From NCBI GenBank assembly GCA_002422225.1, contig DITX01000064.1, positions 740 through 6,821 of the forward strand: DNA of 6,082 bases. The letters are read 5' to 3'. Source of the DNA: Gammaproteobacteria bacterium UBA6173. GTDB taxonomy: Bacteria > Pseudomonadota > Gammaproteobacteria > Pseudomonadales > Pseudohongiellaceae. The notes under the pieces were generated by a model that saw nothing but the letters and a program-made list of their open reading frames with translations, did not search any database and was not told the origin of the DNA. Positions 1 through 6,081 of the stretch are shown here, piece by piece. The first letter of the stretch is position 1, and the number at the start of each line of letters is the position of its first letter. The translations under genes were made by a program, and so were the position numbers.

Positions 1-620
1 CTAAATTACGACAGGCGCGTCGTCAGATTGGTATGATTTTTCAGAACTATGCGCTCGTTGAACGTTTGTCGGTGATGGAAAATGTGTTGTCTGGGCGCCT
101 TGCCTATCTCGGATTCTGGCGCAGTTTTTTGCGGCAATTCCCGTCCTCTGATATCAAGCAGGCATTAAATCTGTTAGAGCGAGTGGGTCTGGAAACCATG
201 TTCGATAAACGCGGTGACGCCTTGTCGGGTGGACAAAAACAACGTGTGGGAATCGCGCGCGCCTTGATGCAAAACCCCAAACTATTGCTTGTTGATGAGC
301 CTACAGCAAGTCTTGATCCCAAAACGTCCAGGCAGATCATGCGGCTGATTTGCGAGTTGTGCCGCGAGCAGCAACTGGCAGCCGTGATCAATATTCACGA
401 TGTAGTGCTGGCGCAGCAATTTGTCGATCGCGTGGTGGGATTGCGTGCGGGGAAACTGGTATTTGATGGTCCGCCATCGGCCTTAACCGAAAAGACATTG
501 ACGGATATTTATGGCGAAGAAGACTGGTCAACCACCACGGGCGAAACGGACGAGTCCGATGAAGCAGCCGCGGCAGCCATTGATCTGTTAAAACCTATTG
601 GCCAGGGTGGTCACCCATGA
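1..620 (+). CDS. phnC: Phosphonate-type ABC transporter ATP-binding protein PhnC, 5'-truncated by window edge
   Basis: This is the ATPase of a PhnCDE-type importer; it would hydrolyse ATP on the cytoplasmic face to drive uptake of a phosphonate or a related phosphorus oxyanion. The frame is open from the first base, and the first full codon is at position 3. The visible part begins with a K-L-R-x-x-R-R stretch just before the Q-loop (GMIFQNY, Q at 42-44). Then come the ABC signature LSGGQ (222-236), Walker B LLLVDEP (282-302), a D-loop SLDP and the H-loop histidine (396-398) in NIHDV. Roughly the first 75 residues, with Walker A, lie upstream of the window; the ATG at 33 is an internal methionine. 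About 205 residues remain. The 'RRxIGMIFQ...LVxRLSVxENVLxGRL' pattern is typical of PhnC. After the usual IYG ending the protein has an acidic tail of about 34 residues. Its stop overlaps the start of the first permease by 4 bp (ATGA), indicating an operon. The substrate within the phosphonate/phosphite/phosphate range cannot be read from the sequence. Confidence 0.93.
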   Translation, partial: KLRQARRQIGMIFQNYALVERLSVMENVLSGRLAYLGFWRSFLRQFPSSDIKQALNLLERVGLETMFDKRGDALSGGQKQRVGIARALMQNPKLLLVDEPTASLDPKTSRQIMRLICELCREQQLAAVINIHDVVLAQQFVDRVVGLRAGKLVFDGPPSALTEKTLTDIYGEEDWSTTTGETDESDEAAAAAIDLLKPIGQGGHP

Positions 621-1459
621 GTAGCCCGTCAACAGACTCAGGTGCTGATCAGCAACGCCTGGCCTTGCTTAAAGACGGCATCTGGAAGCCCTTGCCACTG
701 ATTCGCGACGCGCGCTGGCGCTGGGCATTAAACGCAGCCGTGTTGTTATACATTGTGCTCGCGTGGCTGAGTGTGGATGTCAACTGGTCGCGGGTTGCAC
801 AAGGTATGGATCGCGGCGTTGCTTTTATGGCGTCGTTTCTGCAGCCAGATTTTGTGACACGCAGTGGCGAAATTTTTACCGGTCTGAAAGAAAGTCTGAC
901 CATGACGTTGGCGGCCACCGTGATTGGCGTGTTGCTGGCCATTCCTGTGGGACTGGGCGCGGCACGCAATATTTCGCCGCTGCCGGTGTACCTGTTTTGC
1001 CGCACCATCATTGCCCTGTCACGCACGTTTCAGGAAATCATCATTGCCATTCTGTTTGTGGCGATGTTCGGATTTGGCCCGCTGGCCGGGGTGGTGACAC
1101 TGGCGTTTGCGACCATCGGATTTATGGCCAAATTGCTGGCAGAAGATATTGAAGATACCCAGAAAGAACCGCTGGAAGCCATCCGGGCGACGGGTGCCAG
1201 TTGGTTGCAGTGGGTCAACTATGCGGTGCAGCCGCAAGTGATGCCGCGCTTGATCGGCCTGTCATTGTACCGACTGGATATCAACTTTCGGGAGTCTGCC
1301 GTGATTGGTATTGTCGGTGCTGGCGGAATTGGCGCTACCCTGAATACTTCCATCAACCGCTACGATTACGACACCTCGGCCGCCATTTTGCTGCTGATCA
1401 TTGTGATTGTGCTGATGAGCGAATACCTGTCCGGGTATGTGCGCAAGTGGACACAATAA
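617..1459 (+). CDS. phnE: Phosphonate-type ABC transporter permease PhnE, first copy
   Basis: This 280-residue inner-membrane permease forms part of the substrate channel of the PhnCDE-type importer. A hydrophobic segment lies at about residues 37-52, after a cytoplasmic N-terminus. The BPD_transp_1 core follows, with membrane segments near 94-115, 124-150 and 155-173, and a final one at about 254-270. The EAA loop, which docks onto the ATPase, is at 187-210 (EAIRATGAS... ending QPQVMP). It is followed by the PhnE-typical L-Y-R-x-D-I-N-x-R-E and GIVGAGGIG (231-239). The start at 617 is supported by AGGGTGG at 604-610, six bases upstream, and by the ATGA overlap with phnC. Its TAA stop shares a base with the next ATG. 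A second PhnE-like gene follows directly, so the channel is probably a heterodimer of the two. PhnE family membership is secure; the transported substrate is not. Confidence 0.93.
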   Translation: MSSPSTDSGADQQRLALLKDGIWKPLPLIRDARWRWALNAAVLLYIVLAWLSVDVNWSRVAQGMDRGVAFMASFLQPDFVTRSGEIFTGLKESLTMTLAATVIGVLLAIPVGLGAARNISPLPVYLFCRTIIALSRTFQEIIIAILFVAMFGFGPLAGVVTLAFATIGFMAKLLAEDIEDTQKEPLEAIRATGASWLQWVNYAVQPQVMPRLIGLSLYRLDINFRESAVIGIVGAGGIGATLNTSINRYDYDTSAAILLLIIVIVLMSEYLSGYVRKWTQ

Positions 1460-2271
1460 TGCCCCTGATCCAACAAGGTGACCAGCCCGTCTGGAAAAAA
1501 CGCGAACCTCTGAAACAATATGCCCACTGGGTGGGATGGATGGTCGGTGGCATGCTGTTTGTGTGGTGCTGGGCGATCATATCGGAAAACACGATCTGGG
1601 AGTTTTTGTATGACGCTGATGAGCAGGCTGCCAGTCTGATAGGTCGCATGATCCCGCCGGACTGGAGTATCACTGGCTCTCTGATGCGGCCCTTGTGGGA
1701 TACCATCAATATCGCGACGGTGGGCACAGCGATGGGCATTGCGATTGCTTTCCCTCTGGCCTTTCTGGCCGCGCGCAATACCACGCCTCATCCCGTTTTG
1801 CGTGCGGTGGCACTGGCGATTATTGTCAGCTCCCGCTCCATTAACGCCTTGATCTGGGCCATGCTGCTGGTCACCATCGTAGGCCCCGGCAGCTTTGCAG
1901 GCATGCTGGCCATCGCACTGCGATCAATCGGTTTTGTGGGCAAGCTGGTTTACGAAGCGATAGAAGAAATACATCCGACCCCCGTTGAAGCATTGTCGGC
2001 CACCGGCGCGGGACGCAGCCAGGTGCTGGCCTATGCGGTCTGGCCGCAGATCATGCCGGCTTTTGCCGGTATTTGTGTATACCGATGGGATATCAATATC
2101 CGCGAAGCGACCACTTTGGGGTTGGTGGGCGCGGGCGGTATTGGATTACAAATGAACGCAGCCATCAACAATCTGGCCTGGGGTCAGGTTGCCACAGTGT
2201 TTGTGTTGATTTTTGCAACCGTGGTGGTGTCTGAGTGGGTGTCTGCCAAGGTCAGGCACGCGATGTTGTAA
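1459..2271 (+). CDS. phnE: Phosphonate-type ABC transporter permease PhnE, second copy
   Basis: This 270-residue permease is the second half of the predicted importer channel and a paralogue of the preceding gene. It has an N-terminal membrane segment at about 24-41, a periplasmic stretch, then a BPD_transp_1 core (about 84-105, 113-141 and 144-165) and a last segment at about 242-260. The EAA loop is at 177-200 (EALSATGAG... ending WPQIMP), followed by V-Y-R-W-D-I-N-I-R-E and GLVGAGGIG (221-229), nearly matching the first copy. The frame stays open upstream to an ATG at 1201, but that lies deep inside the first phnE. The ATG at 1459 overlaps the previous stop (TAATG) and gives a normal-length protein, so it is chosen; the upstream GTGGA is only a weak ribosome binding site, consistent with coupled translation. 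The stop lies 20 bp inside the end of the opposing kinase gene. This is the last gene of the operon, and no phosphonate-degrading gene follows it. Confidence 0.92.
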   Translation: MPLIQQGDQPVWKKREPLKQYAHWVGWMVGGMLFVWCWAIISENTIWEFLYDADEQAASLIGRMIPPDWSITGSLMRPLWDTINIATVGTAMGIAIAFPLAFLAARNTTPHPVLRAVALAIIVSSRSINALIWAMLLVTIVGPGSFAGMLAIALRSIGFVGKLVYEAIEEIHPTPVEALSATGAGRSQVLAYAVWPQIMPAFAGICVYRWDINIREATTLGLVGAGGIGLQMNAAINNLAWGQVATVFVLIFATVVVSEWVSAKVRHAML

Positions 2272-3424
2272 GGGACGGACATTTGTCTGTGACAAGCCGG
2301 TCAATGGGCAGGCGGATTTGTAAAACAAATCCTTGCTCGTATGACCACTCAACACAACCTCCTGCTTCTTCAATACGCTCTTTGATGCCTTTGAGGCCGT
2401 TACCTGGCGTGATGGTGCCACGATGGGTGCCATTGTCATTGATGCGCAGGTGGTAGCAGGTGTCATCCGCATGAAAGTCGATAAAACAACGCGTGGCTGC
2501 ACTGTGGCGTAACACATTGGTCAGTGCCTCCCGGGTGCAACGCAGCAAAGTTTCCGCAATCTGGGTATCACCAGGCACACTGCGCAAGTTCAGATCGACC
2601 GTGATCCCCGGCACGCCACTGATCAACTTGTGCATGGCGTCGATAAAGTTGATTGGCTCATCCTCGCGCAGTTCACTGACGGCTGTGCGCAAATCACTTA
2701 ATAACAATTTGCCAAGTGCCAATGCCTGCTCGACTTTCTGGCGACCTTGCCCGTCAGTCAGGTGGGTGGCGACCTCGAGTTGCAGAATTTGTGCTGTAAG
2801 GTGATGCCCCAGCAAGTCATGCAGATCACGCGCAATACGCAGTCGCTCGGCTTGACGGGAATGCTCAGTGAGCAATTCACGTGTTGCTAGCAGCTCTCTG
2901 TTCAGCGCGGCAGTTTCTTCGCGCAACTCCTGTTCGCGCCTGGCCCTGTGGGTCGCAATCACGGCAAACAAATGGAAAAGGCCCAGCGTAATAGAGCCCG
3001 TGATAGTGAGCATCAGGCTGGATCCACCCCAGTGGAACAACTGGCTGATGGTGTAGAGGCTGACGACGCACAACAGCAACCAGCCTGTGGTGCGGATGGG
3101 ATAGGTTTCGGTGACCTGTACTATCCAGACAATACCCAAAATGGCGACAAAACTGATGCTGACCAGAAAGTACAGGGATGCAATCGCCGCTATCTCGATG
3201 CACAGCAGAACAAATAGACGTTTGCGGGAATTCAGCGCCCATTCCAACGTAAAAATGAAATAACAGGTAATGTGCAGCAGAAACAAGGCGCTGGTCAGTG
3301 TCAGCTGGGTTGTCCATTGTTGCGAGTTCTGTGCCAGCAGATAAACGGACAAAGAGCTGACGATCACTAACACAACGGCACCTGTAAAATTCTGGGTTTT
3401 ATTACTGCTCCAGAAGTCATCCAT
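2252..3424 (-). CDS. Membrane sensor histidine kinase, NarL/DesK type (HisKA_3 + HATPase_c)
   Basis: This is a 390-residue two-component sensor kinase in the inner membrane. The N-terminal half is hydrophobic, with about five or six membrane segments between residues 13 and 157 and no large periplasmic domain, like DesK-type sensors. A charged, probably coiled-coil linker (about 160-197) follows. The HisKA_3 motif ARDLHDLLGHHLT has the phosphoacceptor His at 202 and a DxxxH arrangement that in this family is linked to phosphatase activity. The ATPase domain has an N-box (REALTNVLRHS, Asn 303), a G1-like NDNG (329-332) and a G2 GNGLKGIKER (341-350), so it looks intact. The ATG at 3424 is preferred because GGAGAG sits six bases upstream; an in-frame GTG at 3448 would add eight residues and has no such site. 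Both neighbours are on the other strand and no response regulator is present. The stimulus is unknown. A link to phosphorus uptake is conceivable from position only. Confidence 0.92.
   Translation of the reverse strand: MDDFWSSNKTQNFTGAVVLVIVSSLSVYLLAQNSQQWTTQLTLTSALFLLHITCYFIFTLEWALNSRKRLFVLLCIEIAAIASLYFLVSISFVAILGIVWIVQVTETYPIRTTGWLLLCVVSLYTISQLFHWGGSSLMLTITGSITLGLFHLFAVIATHRARREQELREETAALNRELLATRELLTEHSRQAERLRIARDLHDLLGHHLTAQILQLEVATHLTDGQGRQKVEQALALGKLLLSDLRTAVSELREDEPINFIDAMHKLISGVPGITVDLNLRSVPGDTQIAETLLRCTREALTNVLRHSAATRCFIDFHADDTCYHLRINDNGTHRGTITPGNGLKGIKERIEEAGGCVEWSYEQGFVLQIRLPIDRLVTDKCPSLTTSRA
2314..2332. repeat. Perfect 8-bp inverted repeat inside the kinase 3' end
   Basis: GGATTTGT-AAA-ACAAATCC forms an 8-bp stem with a 3-base loop, 42 bases past the stop of the second phnE. 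It lies within the kinase coding region (the F-V-L-Q-I-R strand near the C-terminus). A smaller stem, TTGTC-TGT-GACAA at 2283-2295, precedes it. Neither is followed by a T-run on either strand, so they do not qualify as intrinsic terminators. They could stabilise the 3' end of the importer message or be incidental. Confidence 0.4.
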
Positions 3425-3427
3425 ACT

Positions 3428-3443
3428 GTTCTCTCCAGAGAAC
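3428..3443. repeat. Perfect 7-2-7 inverted repeat over the kinase ribosome binding site
   Basis: The sequence is GTTCTCT-CC-AGAGAAC: two perfectly complementary 7-bp arms around a 2-bp centre. It covers the whole Shine-Dalgarno sequence of the kinase and ends four bases from its ATG. As DNA it has the form of an operator for a dimeric regulator. As kinase mRNA it could fold into a 6-bp stem with a UGGA loop, which would partly hide the ribosome binding site. The symmetry is seen directly; the function is inferred. Confidence 0.6.
3431..3436 (-). promoter_or_regulatory. Shine-Dalgarno site that fixes the kinase start
   Basis: On the minus strand this reads GGAGAG, followed by AACAGT and the ATG at 3424. 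The six-base spacing is close to ideal and argues for this ATG over the GTG at 3448. The site lies inside a perfect inverted repeat (3428-3443). Confidence 0.75.
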
Positions 3444-3524
3444 TTCACACGCTGCGGGTGAAGGCGATTAGTGTTATCAACCGAGTCAGCTTACCACTGT
3501 CGATTTCAAGAAAGAAACAGCCGG

Positions 3525-3553
3525 TTGAACCTGTTGCGACGGTGCATTATGCT
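3525..3553 (+). promoter_or_regulatory. Possible sigma-70 promoter for the repeat lipoprotein gene
   Basis: TTGAAC at 3525-3530 and TATGCT at 3548-3553 are separated by exactly 17 bp, and each matches 4 of 6 consensus bases. The start of transcription would fall near 3560, only about six bases before the ATG at 3566. The message would then be almost leaderless, which fits the lack of a Shine-Dalgarno sequence there. Matches of this quality also arise by chance. Confidence 0.35.
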
Positions 3554-3565
3554 GCGTTCCACCTT

Positions 3566-4744
3566 ATGAAAATTCCCTCTGATGTCTGTGCAGGCCAAAC
3601 TCGATTCACGCAAGTTGAACGGGCGCTGCTTGCTATGTGTTTGTTGCTGATGACCGGCTGTCAGTCCGGTGCAGTCGTACGCGCGAGTTTTCAAACCATA
3701 GAACTGGCCGCCCGAGTGCCTGGCAATGGCCAGGTAGTGTTAGCTGATATTGGGGGAGATACCCGAACTGACGTGTTGTTGATGAGTCGACGACCTGGTC
3801 GGGTGTATTGGTTTGAAAATCCAGCGTGGCAGTTTCTGCAAATTCCCTTGCTGGCTGACGAGCTGAGAGCCGTCGCTGCGCATAGTCTGCCAGTTGGATC
3901 GCCTGCAAGTTTAACAATTGCGGGACGATTTTCAGTGCCAGGTTCTGGCACCCGTGATCAGTTGATGTGGTTGCAAAACCCTGGTCGGGATCAGATACAC
4001 AATACATGGTCAGCAAGCAGTATTCGCTCAGATGTGGCACCCGACGCCTTGTTGTGGGCCAATCTGTCGGGTAGTGGGACGCGTGTGTTGGTGGCATCGC
4101 CCGAACTTGAGGTGTATACACCGCGTCAGGCGCGCTCACGAACATGGAGCACCATGTCACTGTTGTTGGAATCCACGCCGCCTATTGCAAGGTTGCGAGC
4201 CTATGACTGGGATCTGGATGGACGCGAAGAACTTTTGGCAGCGGGCCCGGCTGGTGTTGATGTGATTGCATTGGCATCACGAGGCCAGTTTGTGGACGAA
4301 TACTTGTTGCTTGATGGTGCTGACGCTGGCGGCTTTCTCGATGTCGCACCCGGGCAAGCCGCCGGTTTGGACCAGAGCGCAGATAAGGTTTTTGTTGCAG
4401 CCTTGAGCGCAGATGGCACACAGTTGTCCGTATACCGTCGCGATACTGCTGGTGGATGGCGCCCGGATCAAGTGCCGGACACCCTTGCCGGGGCGCGGGT
4501 CATTCAAGTTGCAGACCTGAACCAAGACCGGATTGATGAGATCATTGTTGGTGGAATTTCCGGACTGCAGGTTTTTTATTATCAGTCGGAATTATCGCTG
4601 TGGCGCCGGTATGCCTTGCACGTGGGTGGTGTATCCGACGTCCAGATCATTGATCTTGATGCGGATGGATTCCCGGAACTGGTGGCTGCGCCCGCAGAAC
4701 CCGGACCACTTTTGTTGTTTCAGAACCGCGGGCGGCGCAACTGA
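3566..4744 (+). CDS. Probable lipoprotein with FG-GAP/VCBS-like repeats
   Basis: The function is not known. With the ATG at 3566 the protein has 392 residues. A basic N-terminus and hydrophobic stretch end in LLLMTGC, a lipobox-like site (Met at -3 is less usual) with Cys 32 as the predicted lipidated residue, suggesting a membrane-anchored protein facing the periplasm or outside. The rest contains spaced acidic loops of the FG-GAP/VCBS/EF-hand-like kind: DIGGDTRTD (61-69), DWDLDGREE (214-222), DLNQDRIDE (317-325) and DLDADGFPE (363-371). Each is followed by a hydrophobic strand. Aromatic-Asn-Pro turns (WFENP, WLQNPG) recur, as in beta-propeller proteins. These loops probably bind calcium; the role may be adhesion or binding of a partner. 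The frame is also open from a GTG at 3458, but that would bury the lipid signal 67 residues in. No clear Shine-Dalgarno precedes 3566, so the start is uncertain. The gene ends inside the opposing amidohydrolase gene. Confidence 0.8.
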   Translation: MKIPSDVCAGQTRFTQVERALLAMCLLLMTGCQSGAVVRASFQTIELAARVPGNGQVVLADIGGDTRTDVLLMSRRPGRVYWFENPAWQFLQIPLLADELRAVAAHSLPVGSPASLTIAGRFSVPGSGTRDQLMWLQNPGRDQIHNTWSASSIRSDVAPDALLWANLSGSGTRVLVASPELEVYTPRQARSRTWSTMSLLLESTPPIARLRAYDWDLDGREELLAAGPAGVDVIALASRGQFVDEYLLLDGADAGGFLDVAPGQAAGLDQSADKVFVAALSADGTQLSVYRRDTAGGWRPDQVPDTLAGARVIQVADLNQDRIDEIIVGGISGLQVFYYQSELSLWRRYALHVGGVSDVQIIDLDADGFPELVAAPAEPGPLLLFQNRGRRN

Positions 4745-6081
4745 TTGCCAGCGATCCATACCTGCTTGATGGAGCGGGTATTGCGTATGTCCTCTAGGGG
4801 GTTTTGTCCCAGCACGACCAAGTCAGCCCATTTGCCGGTTTCAAGTGTGCCGGTATCACTCAGATTCATACAGGCGGCCGCGTCTGCGGTGGCAGACTTG
4901 ATGATCTGCATGGGTGTCATGCCCGCATCTTGCATCATCCACATCTCCAGATGTTCAAAATAACCCTGAAAGCGTGCAGCCGGGCCGCTGTCTGTGCCCA
5001 TAGCAATCCGTACACCGGCATCCGACAAGGTTTTGAGATTAGTCATGGCAATGGGCAGCGCTGCTTTGTATTGCTGGGCTGCCGCGTTTTGTGTCATGCG
5101 CTGTTGGCGCTCGGGATCCCGTAACGTGGTCAGCACATCAGCCTCAACGCCGGCCAAAAAAAACGGGTCGGAGAAAAATGTAGGTTCGCTTTCGTACACG
5201 TAGGTCGACAGCTCGCGGGTCAATGTGGGGGTGTAGCAGATATCACGCGTTCGCATGAGTTGGATAAATTCATCATCAACATGCGAGTCTCTGATGCTAT
5301 GGGCTACATGATCAGCACCGGCACGCAACAAGTCTTTGGTGTCTTGCTGGTAATAGGTATGAACGGACAGCGGAATGCCGTGTGAATCGGCTCGTGCACT
5401 GACTGCCTGGTATACCTCAGCCGGCATTTTAGGTGTGCGACCCAGGTTGTCATCGACACGAATTTTTATGAAATCGGGTTTGAGTGCTGCCGTCTGATCG
5501 ACCATTTCAAGCGCTTGCGCGGCCGTGGTGGGGTTGAGTACCGGACCCGCTACAAACAGACGCGCCCGTTCCAGGTCATCATGATTCTGAGTATCCCGCA
5601 AACGAAAGCCAGCCTCTTCGTCATCACCAAGACTGACTACGCTGGTAACGCCATAACTGGCGTACAGTGACAATTGGCGCAGCAGGTTCTCTTCGCTGTA
5701 GTGGCCACTTTCCAGGCCGCGCACACCACCGGCGTGTCCATGTGCGTTAACCAGACCTGGCATCAGCGTTTTGCCGTCTAATGCGATTACCTGGGCATCT
5801 TCCGGGATCTGGATATCCGTTGTGTTGCCAATCGCTATTATTTTTCCTTGATCCATGATCAGTGTGCCGGGATAGATTGCTGCTGCGCCCGTGCCATCGA
5901 TGATGCGGGCATCAGTGAGCGCTACCGTTTGCGCCTGTGCCGTTGAGAGCCCGAACAGGCAGGCCAGCGGTAGTAGGTTTTTGATCAAAAGTGGTGCGCG
6001 TCGCGTGCCTTGTCTGAACAGCTGACCCGTTCCGGAAGCACACATTTCTCTGGATATCACGCTTGTTTTATTATTGATCAT
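4720..6081 (-). CDS. Exported metal-dependent amidohydrolase (imidazolonepropionase/prolidase-like)
   Basis: This is a hydrolase of the amidohydrolase superfamily that probably acts outside the cytoplasm on an amide, peptide-like or cyclic substrate; the substrate cannot be told from sequence. Counting 453 residues from the ATG at 6081, the metal ligands are all present: the HxH pair (His 114, His 116 in NAHGHAGG), a lysine likely carboxylated (Lys 206 in FIKIR), His 241, His 261 (VAHS) and Asp 364 (MGTDSG). The small flanking beta domain is formed by about residues 52-108 and the C-terminus, where TGKWADLVVL (415-424) is typical. A Sec signal peptide at about 30-50 ends in AQA, with likely cleavage before Gln 51. 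The 6081 start puts about 30 residues before the hydrophobic core. Shorter alternatives are ATG at 6045 or TTG at 5988; the latter gives a classic short signal peptide. Only one base upstream of 6081 is visible, so the start is unsettled. The gene overlaps the lipoprotein gene tail-to-tail by 25 bp. Confidence 0.9.
   Translation of the reverse strand: MINNKTSVISREMCASGTGQLFRQGTRRAPLLIKNLLPLACLFGLSTAQAQTVALTDARIIDGTGAAAIYPGTLIMDQGKIIAIGNTTDIQIPEDAQVIALDGKTLMPGLVNAHGHAGGVRGLESGHYSEENLLRQLSLYASYGVTSVVSLGDDEEAGFRLRDTQNHDDLERARLFVAGPVLNPTTAAQALEMVDQTAALKPDFIKIRVDDNLGRTPKMPAEVYQAVSARADSHGIPLSVHTYYQQDTKDLLRAGADHVAHSIRDSHVDDEFIQLMRTRDICYTPTLTRELSTYVYESEPTFFSDPFFLAGVEADVLTTLRDPERQQRMTQNAAAQQYKAALPIAMTNLKTLSDAGVRIAMGTDSGPAARFQGYFEHLEMWMMQDAGMTPMQIIKSATADAAACMNLSDTGTLETGKWADLVVLGQNPLEDIRNTRSIKQVWIAGNQLRRPRF

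Larger units (their letters stand above)
3425..3565. other. Divergent intergenic region between kinase and repeat lipoprotein genes
   Basis: This 141-bp stretch is the only substantial non-coding DNA in the window and must hold the promoters for the leftward kinase and the rightward lipoprotein gene. It contains the inverted repeat at 3428-3443 and a candidate rightward promoter at 3525-3553. On the minus strand I found -35-like hexamers (TTGAAA and TTGATA) but no matching -10 at normal spacing. An open frame from a GTG at 3458 runs through it into the lipoprotein gene, so part of it would be coding if that start were used. Confidence 0.6.

Noticed and set aside
1201..1458. Upstream in-frame extension of the second phnE back to an ATG at 1201
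   Set aside because: It lies wholly inside the first phnE in another frame, and its translation does not resemble PhnE. The ATG at 1459 with the TAATG coupling gives a normal-length permease.
2283..2332. Rho-independent terminator for the phn operon
   Set aside because: Two hairpins are present (2283-2295 and 2314-2332), but neither is GC-rich nor followed by a T-run, and both lie in kinase coding sequence.
104..2517. Minus-strand open frames opposite the phn genes
   Set aside because: Their translations are low-complexity or rich in Arg, His and Ser, lack domains and mirror the codon structure of the phn genes. They are shadows of the real coding strand.
2877..3317. Second open frame overlapping the kinase on the minus strand
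   Set aside because: It is a +1 shadow of the kinase membrane domain without recognisable motifs, while the kinase frame is continuous with intact catalytic motifs.
3425..3448. GTG start at 3448 for the histidine kinase
   Set aside because: It has no good ribosome binding site, whereas the ATG at 3424 has GGAGAG six bases upstream. The extra eight residues overlap the inverted repeat.
3458..3565. GTG start at 3458 for the repeat lipoprotein
   Set aside because: It would place the lipobox at residue 68, too deep for a signal peptide, and the extra residues show no signal or domain. It remains possible only if the protein is not a lipoprotein.
5983..6005. Twin-arginine signal in the amidohydrolase (TRRAPLL)
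   Set aside because: The RR pair is present, but Pro stands where Phe or another large hydrophobic residue is expected. The hydrophobic segment ending in AQA is adequately explained as a Sec signal.
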